From Rubritalea tangerina (GTDB lineage Bacteria; Verrucomicrobiota; Verrucomicrobiia; Verrucomicrobiales; Akkermansiaceae), in contig NZ_JBHUJB010000011.1 in assembly GCF_042683245.1 (NCBI RefSeq), positions 1 to 64,000 on the forward strand: a stretch of DNA of 64,000 bases, written 5' to 3'. Of this stretch, positions 35,217 through 43,828 are shown one piece after another. Position 1 is the stretch's first letter, and each line of letters begins with the position of its first letter. The position numbers were made by a program, and so were the translations under genes. The notes below the pieces were generated by a model. It worked only from the letters and a program-made list of their open reading frames with translations. It had not been told where the DNA came from and did not search any database.

Positions 35217-35831
35217 TTACTTCGAATTTAAAGCATAATTCTGCACGCGAAGGTTGGAATCTAAAACCTGCATCACGGACTTATCGCAAGCAAACCCCAC
35301 ACGTCCGACCTCCCCCCCTTTGTCACCTTTGACATCCACTCTCGCCACAAGTTTGTTGTCTACCTTCACTGATAACACTCCATTGATGCGCGCAACCTTC
35401 AAGCTAAACGGCTTCTTGAATTTGATGTACTCAGACGTCTTGCCTAACACCTTGTCATCAATGTCCGCTCCCTTGAGTACAATCTCACCATCTTGCCCCC
35501 CATCTAACACGATAGCCCTATCTCCAAAATAAAATGCAGCCCCAGAAACTGTTCCCTTCCCATACAAATCGGACCTTCTGTGGAACTGAAGACGTGACTC
35601 ACTAATCCAATTTCCCCTCCCCACTTCTCCTTTAGATAGAACTGGCTCAAGACTTGCCCCCTTCTTTTTGAGTAACCATAACCTACCATCTTCACGCTCC
35701 TGTGCGTGCTTGCCCATCTCTAGACCTACTCCCTTCCCATTTTTTACCAAAACTATATTCGATAACTCACTCGCGATCACCTGAGACCCCAGCAAAAGCG
35801 CTGCCAACATACAAGTATGTGTCTTATTCAT
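35217..35831 (-). CDS. Secreted beta-sandwich protein related to the sialidase N-domain
   Basis: The protein has about 204 residues from the ATG at 35831 (MNKTHTCMLAALLLGSQVIAS, a signal peptide). The body resembles the N-terminal domain of the 20706-22961 sialidase fusion: SGAAFYFGDRAIVLDGG against SAAGIYLGSQLFGFDGRGG, KKPFSLKVARINGVLSVKVDN against GKPFHFKAVVTNGLVRFSIDG, and a closing LRVQN against LRITG. It is therefore probably a stand-alone concanavalin/DUF1080-like domain that binds sugar or sits at the cell surface. The function is not otherwise known. It is convergent with the broken sulfatase gene. Confidence 0.65.
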   Translation of the reverse strand: MNKTHTCMLAALLLGSQVIASELSNIVLVKNGKGVGLEMGKHAQEREDGRLWLLKKKGASLEPVLSKGEVGRGNWISESRLQFHRRSDLYGKGTVSGAAFYFGDRAIVLDGGQDGEIVLKGADIDDKVLGKTSEYIKFKKPFSLKVARINGVLSVKVDNKLVARVDVKGDKGGEVGRVGFACDKSVMQVLDSNLRVQNYALNSK

Positions 35832-35943
35832 AACACATACAGGCATACTACACCGCACATCTCATTATCAGACATTTACAGTGGTGTTAATGACATACCA
35901 GACACCATCCCCCCTCTCCTCACCGTATCATTCCCCCGCCTAT

Positions 35944-36786
35944 CTAACGACGCCGGCGTCTGAGGAGTAAACCTCCGCCTAACAAAGCTATAACCCCAGT
36001 GCTAGGTTCAGGAATCGGAATACTCTGAAGCTGATAGGACGTCGTCCCCACCGTACCAGATGTGACAAAGTGGTCCGCAAAACTACCCGCATTCCCTCCA
36101 TCAATGGTGAGAACCCCCTCGTTCCAAAGAGTCTCCCAGGCAACAGAGTTGTTAGCACCTCCAGAGTTTCGTCTACCAACTCGGCCACTCACAGTCATTA
36201 CCTCAGTGCCGGAGATAAAATCTAAATTCATCGAGTTGCCACTGGCATCAGTATCCCAGAACCAAATACCTACGTCGCCTCCAGCAGATATGGAACTGCC
36301 ACCTGACAACTGCACATTAGCAACCTGGTTCGTAAAACTGTTGTCATTCCTACCAAACCAAAGTTCCCCCCCCACGGATAAAGATGCGCTATTGGAAAGT
36401 GTCACCGTTCCTCCGGTCCCATCCTCAAACCCCAAAACTAAGTTGCCTCCCACTGTCCTAGATAAAGTACCTCCATCCAGTGAAATCTCCCCCCCGTTCA
36501 CTCGAGTCCAATTCGAAACGGTCTGCTCCCAAGTACTCCCCCCGCTTATACTCAGCGAACTGCCAGCGCCAATCGCAAAGTCTCCCCCAGGCACGTAAGT
36601 AACCTTTGCCCCATTATCTATGACCGCATCATCCGTTCCATTGAGAACTGGCACATTCCCTGTGTCCCACCCCGCCGCCAATGACCAATTGCCATCAACT
36701 CCTGAGCTATCCCATGTCACCGTGGCTCCACTAGCCATAGCAACTAACGACGGAAATACGAACAAGGTGGGGAATACGTGCTTCAT
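35944..36786 (-). CDS. PEP-CTERM autotransporter-like surface protein 8
   Basis: The protein has about 280 residues from the ATG at 36786 (MKHVFPTLFVFPSLVAMASGAT signal peptide). The mature part begins VTWDSSGVDGNWSLAAGWDTG and continues with short G/S/N-rich beta-strand repeats (LSISGGSTWEQ, GEISLDGGTLSR, GGTVTLSNSASLSVGG), the parallel beta-helix pattern of autotransporter passenger repeats. It ends in the sorting tail PEPSTGVIALLGGGLLL plus RRRRR. Unlike the seven plus-strand PEP-CTERM proteins it is not LamG-like, and it carries no A-tract palindrome upstream. It lies 84 bp downstream of the PVC cytochrome gene on the same strand. Confidence 0.83.
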   Translation of the reverse strand: MKHVFPTLFVFPSLVAMASGATVTWDSSGVDGNWSLAAGWDTGNVPVLNGTDDAVIDNGAKVTYVPGGDFAIGAGSSLSISGGSTWEQTVSNWTRVNGGEISLDGGTLSRTVGGNLVLGFEDGTGGTVTLSNSASLSVGGELWFGRNDNSFTNQVANVQLSGGSSISAGGDVGIWFWDTDASGNSMNLDFISGTEVMTVSGRVGRRNSGGANNSVAWETLWNEGVLTIDGGNAGSFADHFVTSGTVGTTSYQLQSIPIPEPSTGVIALLGGGLLLRRRRR

Positions 36787-36870
36787 AGAAATGTTCAAGT
36801 TACGACTCCTATCTAACTGAGAGTCAGCATTCAATAAACCACCAAGCACTGTGCATGTCACTCCTATTTT

Positions 36871-39135
36871 TTACTTCAACTTAAGTTCTTTCTGAGTGTA
36901 GTTTTTAACTCTCCCTTTAGTTGCCTCACGAACAGTACTAACTTGTTGTTCACTCACCGCACCTCCTTTGTTTCCCTTGAGGTGACGGACGTATGTCATC
37001 ACATCTGCTAGCTCAGCATTACTTAAGTGACCAAACTTCGGCATCGCCAGTGGCAGCTTAAAACTCTCGCCATTAACTGTAATCGGCCCTTCTAAACCAT
37101 GGAGTAGTACCTTGGAAAGTACTTCAATGTCGCCTTGAACCCAGTTAGAAGGTGCGAGTGGAGGTCCCATATTGGGCTGCCCCTGCCCTTCCATTCCATG
37201 ACAACCAGAACATGCAGCTTTGCCTGCATAGATCTTAGCTCCTCTATCAAAACTCGCTTTATCCTTAGCTAAGACTTTTGGCGCCTTCACCACTTTCCGC
37301 CCCTTCAACGCACTCAATGATGCCCCCATCTGAGCCTGAAATTTCTTGTCTTTAGCTGCCCCCCATGAACCAGCCTCCGATATCTGTAAACCCAGACCAC
37401 TTACGTAGGCCTCTGGAATATAAGCGACGGACTTACCATGCTGACGCTGAATTTCTTGGGCTCTGCGGTAACCTTTCTCAGTACCTAAACGCCCCAAAGC
37501 CAATGCTGCGGATACTGCTGTCTGAGTTTTTACTGAATACTTCTGTAAAGCTTCAGCCACAGAACGATCCGCTAAATGTGCAAGCTCCAATGCTGCAGCG
37601 TTCAGTTCAACATCTTTCGACTGCAAGCATTGCTCAATGAACTTGGCTGGAATACTTCCTGTCGATTCCAACACCCATAAGGCGTGTAGCTTCGCATGCT
37701 TGCCATTCAAATGCTGTCCCGCATGCTTCTTAAATTCCGCCAATTGCTCAGAATCCGCGACACGCTCCACCAATACTCGTTGTGTAATGTCTCTCACCAC
37801 TCCATTGCTATGGCTCAAATGCATCACCAGATCTAACATCGACTTACCCGATAGACGCATCGGCGTGTTCAATGGGTTCTTCTGGTAACGTATGCGATAC
37901 AACCTACCATTATTCTGCATAGGCTTGTCCAAGCCGCGACTCGCATATTGCTTACGTAAATACGTCGTCATGTACGCCTTGTGCTGAAGTAAACCAAAGT
38001 ACATGTCCACCATCCACAATGTCCCGTCAGGTGCCGAATACATGCTCACTGGGCGAAACCATTCATCAGTCGATGCCAAAAACTCCGAGTTCTGAGTGCG
38101 AAACTTCCCTTGCAACTTGTTGTCTGCCGCTCGACTCAAATCTATCAACTTTACAAGGTTCGCACCTGGCTCAGGGATGAATGCAGAACCATAGTAACTC
38201 TCAGGAAAATTCTCACCTCGATAAATTGTAGGACCAGATGCTGCCGTCGCATTGACTAACTTCCCATTATTATCTAACAAACCCTTCTGATACGCTCTAT
38301 TTAGCCCTGGGTTCATGCGAATCGGGTACACCCTATTACTCGCTGCTCTCTGCGTGGTCTTATATTTAGGCGTGTACTTGGGATGGTGCCTAAAAACATT
38401 TGGCCGATGTTGATCTCCTAATAACAAGGTGCTGTTATTGTTGTAGTATAACCGTCCTGCATCGTCTTGGGTGATCCCCCATTGACCACGAAAATGCGTT
38501 TTCTGCATGACCCACTTCCCATCAATGCGTCTGAATCGCTTGTCGCACTTGGCACTGTAATACCAGTTATCCCTGCCATAGATTAACCCATTCGCCTGAT
38601 GCTCTGCATTGCCACCTATGGCGTACTTCGCATCCACCACACTCGCCTCCCCCACTGGCTTAATTCCATCCCGCTTGATGAACATCAGCTTGCCAGCATC
38701 AGTGTAAAGCACTCCATCTCCTGTCACCGCCACCGCCCGTGGCATCACCAAGCCGTCCAAGAAAACACGCACCTTATCCAACTTTCCGTCTCCAGTAGTG
38801 TCCTCTAACACTTTAATCTTACCAGTCGGCTTTTCCTCTCCGTTTCCATCGAGGTCAGCCATGTACTGGGTCATCTCCACCAGCCAAGCCCTGCTATCTT
38901 CATCAAAACACAGCGCCACAGGCATATGCACCAATTCATCTTTCACCAATGGCTCTAACACAAAGCCATCAGTCAGTTGAAAGCTATCCATAGCCTCCTC
39001 CTGACTCAGTAAAGGCGATGGTGGAATCTTGTCAGCTGGGATGGGATCTATCTGCTCCTGCCCCTTCTTATCTCCTTGCTGAGCTAAGCAAAGCTGACTG
39101 GCTGCGAATAAAAGTATGGCACTTCGGCGAAACAT
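36871..39135 (-). CDS. PVC-type membrane-bound dehydrogenase/cytochrome c fusion
   Basis: The 754-residue protein has a signal peptide (1-18). An N-terminal beta-propeller of the Pirellula/Verrucomicrobium dehydrogenase type (about 40-430) carries LVEMTQYMADLDGNG, DTTGDGKLDKVRVFLDGL and MVDMYFGLLQH. HEAT-like helices follow (450-590), then a C-terminal cytochrome c domain with the heme site CSGCH at 642-646 and a probable distal methionine in LAMPKFG near 698. Such proteins are thought to oxidise sugars or polyols in the periplasm and pass electrons to the respiratory chain. It lies just downstream of the DUF1080 gene on the same strand (39 bp), suggesting a shared role in sugar oxidation. 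Confidence 0.88.
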   Translation of the reverse strand: MFRRSAILLFAASQLCLAQQGDKKGQEQIDPIPADKIPPSPLLSQEEAMDSFQLTDGFVLEPLVKDELVHMPVALCFDEDSRAWLVEMTQYMADLDGNGEEKPTGKIKVLEDTTGDGKLDKVRVFLDGLVMPRAVAVTGDGVLYTDAGKLMFIKRDGIKPVGEASVVDAKYAIGGNAEHQANGLIYGRDNWYYSAKCDKRFRRIDGKWVMQKTHFRGQWGITQDDAGRLYYNNNSTLLLGDQHRPNVFRHHPKYTPKYKTTQRAASNRVYPIRMNPGLNRAYQKGLLDNNGKLVNATAASGPTIYRGENFPESYYGSAFIPEPGANLVKLIDLSRAADNKLQGKFRTQNSEFLASTDEWFRPVSMYSAPDGTLWMVDMYFGLLQHKAYMTTYLRKQYASRGLDKPMQNNGRLYRIRYQKNPLNTPMRLSGKSMLDLVMHLSHSNGVVRDITQRVLVERVADSEQLAEFKKHAGQHLNGKHAKLHALWVLESTGSIPAKFIEQCLQSKDVELNAAALELAHLADRSVAEALQKYSVKTQTAVSAALALGRLGTEKGYRRAQEIQRQHGKSVAYIPEAYVSGLGLQISEAGSWGAAKDKKFQAQMGASLSALKGRKVVKAPKVLAKDKASFDRGAKIYAGKAACSGCHGMEGQGQPNMGPPLAPSNWVQGDIEVLSKVLLHGLEGPITVNGESFKLPLAMPKFGHLSNAELADVMTYVRHLKGNKGGAVSEQQVSTVREATKGRVKNYTQKELKLK

Positions 39136-39174
39136 GGCTGCGGTCGTTCGAATATGTTCTGTCTTCCCTGTGGA

Positions 39175-39882
39175 TTAGAGCGCTTTCAATGTGAGATTTC
39201 TCCAGCGTACATTGCATGACTTCCCACCGTGCACCTGAAGCCCAAAAAATCCCTCGCGTGTGTCGTGCTTCTTGTCCTCATCCGTGAAGTCCGCGCGCTT
39301 CTCGCCATTAAGCCAAGTCTGAATCCGGTTGCCTTCACAGCGAATCGTAATGGTATTCCAGTCATCCCATTTAAACAATGCCTTGCCCTGCTCGGTAAAA
39401 GCGTCACGCACCTTCTCTTGCTCTGCTGTCCCTTTCTTCACAGGGTAAAGCCACCCCCTTCGCGCCTCGTCAAAAATGCCAGCGGTCCAAGCTCTCCCCT
39501 TCGTATTACACGCCTCACATTGGTAACCAAACACCCTCCCATTGCCATCATCAGATGGCTTCTGGTTCGCTCGAAACATTACCCCAGAATTCCCACTCAA
39601 GTCATCGAACTTGAACTCATAGCAAAACTCAAAATCCTTGTAGGTCTTCTCCGTCCGTAAAAATGTATTCCCGCGGATGTTCTTTCCAAACCCCACGATA
39701 CAACCATCCTCAACCTTGAACTCCCCATTACCACCAACCACTTTCCAGCCCGTCAGATCTTTGCCGTTAAAGAGCTCTACCTTGCCCTGTGACGCCTCCT
39801 CAGCTACAGCTTGATGACTTACAGCGCCTGCTGCCATCACGATCGCTATCGCTCCCTTTGATCCCAATTGGTAAATAGACAT
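39175..39882 (-). CDS. DUF1080 protein (3-keto-disaccharide hydrolase-like)
   Basis: The 235-residue protein has a signal peptide (about 1-27). A single DUF1080 beta-sandwich follows: VELFNGKDLTGWKVVGG, KDFEFCYEFKFDDLSGNSGVMFR, GFGYQCE-like strands, WNTITIRCEGNRIQTWLNGEKRADFTD and GFFGLQVHGGKSCNVRWRNLTLK. Some members hydrolyse 3-keto-glycosides formed by sugar 3-dehydrogenases; others only bind glycans. Its place between a PVC dehydrogenase/cytochrome and Gfo/Idh/MocA and isomerase genes supports the keto-sugar role, but this is inference. A CATTTTGCGACA element lies about 60 bp upstream of its start. Confidence 0.85.
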   Translation of the reverse strand: MSIYQLGSKGAIAIVMAAGAVSHQAVAEEASQGKVELFNGKDLTGWKVVGGNGEFKVEDGCIVGFGKNIRGNTFLRTEKTYKDFEFCYEFKFDDLSGNSGVMFRANQKPSDDGNGRVFGYQCEACNTKGRAWTAGIFDEARRGWLYPVKKGTAEQEKVRDAFTEQGKALFKWDDWNTITIRCEGNRIQTWLNGEKRADFTDEDKKHDTREGFFGLQVHGGKSCNVRWRNLTLKAL

Positions 39883-39940
39883 ACCCTACCATACGCCTAT
39901 TTATCCCGATTTATAGTCCACAATTCGCAATCCAAACTCA

Positions 39941-39952
39941 CATTTTGCGACA
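39941..39952 (+). promoter_or_regulatory. TTTTGCGACA-type element upstream of the DUF1080 gene
   Basis: CATTTTGCGACA differs at one base from CATATTGCGACA before the XylR-type regulator gene. It is located between the isomerase stop and the DUF1080 start. It is a possible regulator half-site, with low confidence from three copies. Confidence 0.3.
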
Positions 39953-40846
39953 TCACTTCACGCAATCCCCCAGCAAACTCTCAAAAGCCCGACCATAATG
40001 CACAAAGCTCTCGTAGCATTGCCTCCAGTCCACTTCAGATTCCTGCGCGTGAAATACCGTCGCCACATGCGGCTCGATTGCAATACTCCCACTATAGCCG
40101 CGCCCCAAGAGATCCTTCATTATTCTCTCTACCTGCCCCTGACCTTCACCTGGAAAGGTATATTCTGGCTCAACCCCATCGCGTACTGGATTCAGACAAT
40201 CCTTCACGTGCACATGCACCACCAGCTCCCTCACTGCCTCGTAAAATGCGTAGGCGTCCTGCCACGGCTGTGGATCAGAATGCGAACGGTCACGCTGAAA
40301 CACTGGATTTCCAGTGTCAAAAATCAACTTCATGCCTTCCACTTTCTCCACTAACTCAAGCGTGTGCGCACTGCTAAACCCACCATAATTCATGCAGTTC
40401 TCATGGGCTACAGTGATACCTGCATCGCTAAATCGCGACACCACTTCACTCAGACGCCTCACGCGCTCAGCCACATACTGCTCTTCCCCCCAAGGTTCTT
40501 GTGCATACGACATCACCCGCACGATTTTTGTCCCAAGCCGCTGCATCCTCGGAATACATCGCTCCACCTCACCCAAGGTCAGATCAAAATCACTATGAAT
40601 CGACTTCGACCAAGACCCAATCAATGAACCAAATTCTACCACCTCAATCCCAGCTTCCTCCACCGCACTGGCCACCCTCTCAAAATCATCCTCACTGAGG
40701 TCATGGATATTTGTCCCATCAATGCCACGCGCCGACAGCTGACACCACCCTAATGCCTTCAGCGCATTTATCTGCGTCTCGATCGAACGCCCGGCCTCGT
40801 CGGCAAAACCTGATAATTGATAACGCTTCATTCTCTCTTCACTCAT
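39953..40846 (-). CDS. Sugar phosphate isomerase/epimerase-like TIM barrel
   Basis: The 297-residue protein belongs to the AP-endonuclease-2-like TIM-barrel family of xylose isomerase-like enzymes. It shows YQLSGFADEAG, VVEFGSLIGSWS, VRVMSYAQEPWGEE, TVAHENCMNYGGFSS, LIFDTGNPVFQRDRS, VHVHVKDCL and FPGEGQGQVERI. The acidic and histidine residues in HEN, DTGN and HVKD are the usual metal ligands. It probably isomerises or epimerises a (keto-)sugar; the substrate is unknown. It lies 18 bp after the Gfo/Idh/MocA gene on the same strand, so it is in the same operon. Confidence 0.85.
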   Translation of the reverse strand: MSEERMKRYQLSGFADEAGRSIETQINALKALGWCQLSARGIDGTNIHDLSEDDFERVASAVEEAGIEVVEFGSLIGSWSKSIHSDFDLTLGEVERCIPRMQRLGTKIVRVMSYAQEPWGEEQYVAERVRRLSEVVSRFSDAGITVAHENCMNYGGFSSAHTLELVEKVEGMKLIFDTGNPVFQRDRSHSDPQPWQDAYAFYEAVRELVVHVHVKDCLNPVRDGVEPEYTFPGEGQGQVERIMKDLLGRGYSGSIAIEPHVATVFHAQESEVDWRQCYESFVHYGRAFESLLGDCVK

Positions 40847-40864
40847 CTTCTATACAATACACAA

Positions 40865-41917
40865 TTACTCAACAAGCCTGACCCAACGCCCATCATTCTG
40901 AGCACTCTCATAAATAGCGCGAATCAAAGCCACAGCCTTGCGCGCCTCACTCCCTGAGACACTCGGCTCACGCCCTTCTTTTATCGCTTCGACTACCTCT
41001 TCAAAATTCCGCTGATGCCCAATGAAGTTGATCGCATTGGGGTCATTTGCCCCAAGCCCGGGACCAGCTCCTCCGTCCATGTATCGCTCCGCCACATACG
41101 CATCTACTGCATCGTCTTGCTCAAAGTCCCAAACTTTAAACACTTCATCAGCTAGAAAGACACTCCCCTTGCTACCACAGACATTCACCTCTGCTGGGTG
41201 CCCATCACTCGAATAACAAGCTGTCGAACCCTGTATCACCCCCCGCGCCCCATTCTCAAATTCTAAAATAGCCACTGCGGTATCTTCTACTTCGATCCTC
41301 TCATGAGCAACACACCCCATACTTGCTGATACACGCGTGACCCCTCCCACAATGTACAAAAGTTGGTCAATGATGTGAATCGACTGATTCATCAACGCAC
41401 CCCCTCCATCTAAAGCCCAAGTCCCACGCCACCCAGCAGAATCATAATACGCTTGGTCACGGTACCACTTAATCGATGCCTCTACCAAGGACAACTTACC
41501 AAATCGCCCTTCCTCCACCGCATCCTTCATCAACTCAATCGGCTCGTTAAAGCGACGGTTCAATATTGCTGCCAATACCACCTCTTGCTTCTCAGCCTCG
41601 GTCACCATCCTGTCAATCTTCTCTAACGTCACTTCCAAGGGCTTCTCGCACACCACGTGCTTACCCGCACGCATCGCCTCAATCGCTGGCTCCTCATGCG
41701 CCCCCGATGGTGTCGCTATCGTCACCACCTCCATGCCTCCCTCAGAGAAAAAAGCCTTTCTATCTGTGAACCCCTCCACCCCGTATTCCGCCGCAAAAGC
41801 ATCCACCTTTTCACGATCTCGCCCATAACACGCTACCAACTCACTCCCCTGCATCGCCTGAATCGCTCGTGCATGAAAATGCGCGATCATCCCTGTACCA
41901 ATAATTCCAAATTTCAT
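40865..41917 (-). CDS. Gfo/Idh/MocA family oxidoreductase
   Basis: The 350-residue cytoplasmic enzyme has an N-terminal Rossmann fold (FGIIGTGMIAHFHARAI, residues 3-19, for NAD(P)). The family motif GKHVVCEKPLEVT carries the EKP lysine/proline near 96, and DGGGALMNQSIHIIDQLLYI carries the catalytic histidine region. Members oxidise or reduce sugars, inositols or amino-sugar derivatives. Together with the neighbouring isomerase and Nramp-like transporter it forms a sugar module typical of Verrucomicrobia and Planctomycetes. It starts 14 bp after the transporter stop codon. Confidence 0.9.
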   Translation of the reverse strand: MKFGIIGTGMIAHFHARAIQAMQGSELVACYGRDREKVDAFAAEYGVEGFTDRKAFFSEGGMEVVTIATPSGAHEEPAIEAMRAGKHVVCEKPLEVTLEKIDRMVTEAEKQEVVLAAILNRRFNEPIELMKDAVEEGRFGKLSLVEASIKWYRDQAYYDSAGWRGTWALDGGGALMNQSIHIIDQLLYIVGGVTRVSASMGCVAHERIEVEDTAVAILEFENGARGVIQGSTACYSSDGHPAEVNVCGSKGSVFLADEVFKVWDFEQDDAVDAYVAERYMDGGAGPGLGANDPNAINFIGHQRNFEEVVEAIKEGREPSVSGSEARKAVALIRAIYESAQNDGRWVRLVE

Positions 41918-41930
41918 CTGTCTTATCCTT

Positions 41931-43544
41931 TTATTGTTCTGCTCGGTTGCGCTTCACAAATCCTAACACACCCACCACTACCAAAATAGCCAGCGCCCCC
42001 ATACCCACCTGCCCGGGCACCCCCTTGCCACTCAGGGCCCAAATCGAAGCAAATGATGCCACACCAGCAGACAGCACCATCAGCACGTTGATCACACCGC
42101 GACGCCTCGGCATTTCATCACCCAAGACCGACTTCGAATTCATCAATAATAAAAAGGCCAAATACGCTATCGGCAATAATGTCGTCGCAATCACAGACGC
42201 CGGCACCGCCATCGCAGCCTTCGATTCCCCAGCCCATAAAATAGGTGAAAATAATCCAGCTACTGCAGGCATCGCTGCCCCTAACATGAACACCTTTGCA
42301 CTTCCAACCTTGTTCACCGCCTCACTGATCGCATAGCCATTCATCATCATGTGCACTAACATCGTCGATATCGCCATCGCCAACACCCCTACCCCAAAAA
42401 TTAATTGAGCGTACTTCCCTAAAAAGGGCTCCAGTGAACTCGCCAAATTACTTGCCTTGCGGTTCGAAAGCATCGCTGCAAGCTGACGCTCAGCCATCGG
42501 CACCCCTGCACGCAACTCCGATTTCTGCTCCCCACCAAACTCCGCAAAACCTACGTGCTCAGCCGCCAATTTCTTGTCAATCACCTCATAATAGATCCCC
42601 TCCATTTTCGGTAGAGGCTTCCCCGCATCATCTAACACATCTGCGTACTTCGCATGAAAGCTAGATGCCGATGCTATCACCAATGCTGACGCCCCCAAGA
42701 TAAAGGGAACAAATAAACCCAGCACCAAGTCATAACGAGAAAGCTCTCTATGTTGCTTCCTCCAGCCCTTCTTCTTCAATGAATAGGGCAACAAAAAGGT
42801 CATGTTAATCCCTACTGCTGTTCCAAAAGCTGAAATAATCTTACTGCGTTGCTCAGCGGTCACGTACTCAGTCCAGTACCCAGATGCATCACCCGTTGCC
42901 CCGATCGCTGCCCCGATCTGCTCAGTCGGCCTAAATAGGGCTGAAAAGTCAGGCACCAATCCTCTGAATAAATGCCCCATATCCACAGCGCCTTTTGATA
43001 CCAATGTCACCACCACTGCCATGAATGCGAGCACAATGACAGCAACTAAGCCCTTCAAGGTGTTATCCAATATAGCCGAAGCCTTCCCCCCTCTTTGGGA
43101 AATACCTAACAAGGAAAGTGCTATCACAAAAAAGCTACCTGTGATCACATAGGGGTTCACATCAACTCCCAAATTCCCCTCCAAGGCCCCCCTGCCTAAA
43201 CTAAATTGCGCTGCACAAAATACCGTGTCTGCCACCACTGTTGCTATCAACCACCCCCATGCTAAGGACGGAGACACCTTCTTCTCCACTAACCTAAAGG
43301 GTCTCTCATCCGTAGAAAGGGTGACATAGGAAATTGCCGATAGCATAATGATCCCGCATAACATCGCCAATGGCTGTAACCACAAAAACTCATACCCCCC
43401 AATCACCCCCAAATACAAAGCCCCCACCAATGAACCGCCACCCAATGTCACCGCCGCCTGAACCCAGCCAGGCCCCGATAACTTAGCGTAGATCCCTAAC
43501 TTCGTTAAAAATCCACCTTCTCTTGCTCGCTGTAAATCCTCCAT
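41931..43544 (-). CDS. Nramp-like membrane transporter
   Basis: The 537-residue protein has about eleven or twelve hydrophobic segments. The first shows GPGWVQAAVTLGGGSLVGA, which aligns with the Nramp helix-1 motif, but the DPGN of true metal transporters is replaced by GPGW. A loop of about 45 residues (near 300-350) carries the soluble segment KPLPKMEGIYYEV. Distant Nramp-like proteins of this kind often sit beside sugar-catabolism genes in PVC bacteria. Since the metal ligands seem absent, I infer an organic substrate rather than Mn or Fe. It is the first gene of the minus-strand operon, 285 bp from the divergent XylR-type regulator. Confidence 0.8.
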   Translation of the reverse strand: MEDLQRAREGGFLTKLGIYAKLSGPGWVQAAVTLGGGSLVGALYLGVIGGYEFLWLQPLAMLCGIIMLSAISYVTLSTDERPFRLVEKKVSPSLAWGWLIATVVADTVFCAAQFSLGRGALEGNLGVDVNPYVITGSFFVIALSLLGISQRGGKASAILDNTLKGLVAVIVLAFMAVVVTLVSKGAVDMGHLFRGLVPDFSALFRPTEQIGAAIGATGDASGYWTEYVTAEQRSKIISAFGTAVGINMTFLLPYSLKKKGWRKQHRELSRYDLVLGLFVPFILGASALVIASASSFHAKYADVLDDAGKPLPKMEGIYYEVIDKKLAAEHVGFAEFGGEQKSELRAGVPMAERQLAAMLSNRKASNLASSLEPFLGKYAQLIFGVGVLAMAISTMLVHMMMNGYAISEAVNKVGSAKVFMLGAAMPAVAGLFSPILWAGESKAAMAVPASVIATTLLPIAYLAFLLLMNSKSVLGDEMPRRRGVINVLMVLSAGVASFASIWALSGKGVPGQVGMGALAILVVVGVLGFVKRNRAEQ

Positions 43545-43690
43545 ATCTTTGCTTCTATCATTGCACCTCTAACAAGGTACGCACTCCAATCCATCTTGAG
43601 AAGAACCATCTCAATCCCTATGGATAGCGGCCATAGACATTGCAGTTCCACGCAGCATCCCACAATCATGCCCTGCGCAGCGATGATTTA

Positions 43691-43702
43691 CATATTACGA
43701 CA
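43691..43702 (+). promoter_or_regulatory. CATATTACGACA element in the divergent promoter region
   Basis: The 12-mer CATATTACGACA is repeated with one change at 43814-43825 (CATATTGCGACA). It lies in the 285-bp gap between the transporter operon and the regulator gene, which otherwise is A/T-rich and holds no gene. Confidence 0.35.
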
Positions 43703-43813
43703 CAAACTCACGAACAGGCCTTCATTCAATCGTCAGAACAAACGCCCACCATCACTATAATTAATCATTTTTTAGATAAACTTTATAAGATTGACCCGTA
43801 TTGAAAATTATTT

Positions 43814-43825
43814 CATATTGCGACA
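43814..43825 (+). promoter_or_regulatory. CATATTGCGACA element next to the regulator start
   Basis: A second copy in direct orientation, 123 bp after the first and 4 bp before the GTG start of the XylR-type regulator gene. Binding here could block initiation, giving autoregulation. This is inference from the repeat and its location. Confidence 0.35.
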
Positions 43826-43828
43826 ACA

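Noticed and set aside
43545..43828. Search for a riboswitch or small RNA in the divergent promoter region
   Set aside because: The stretch is A/T-rich with no stable structure that I could draw; only the CATATTRCGACA repeats stand out.
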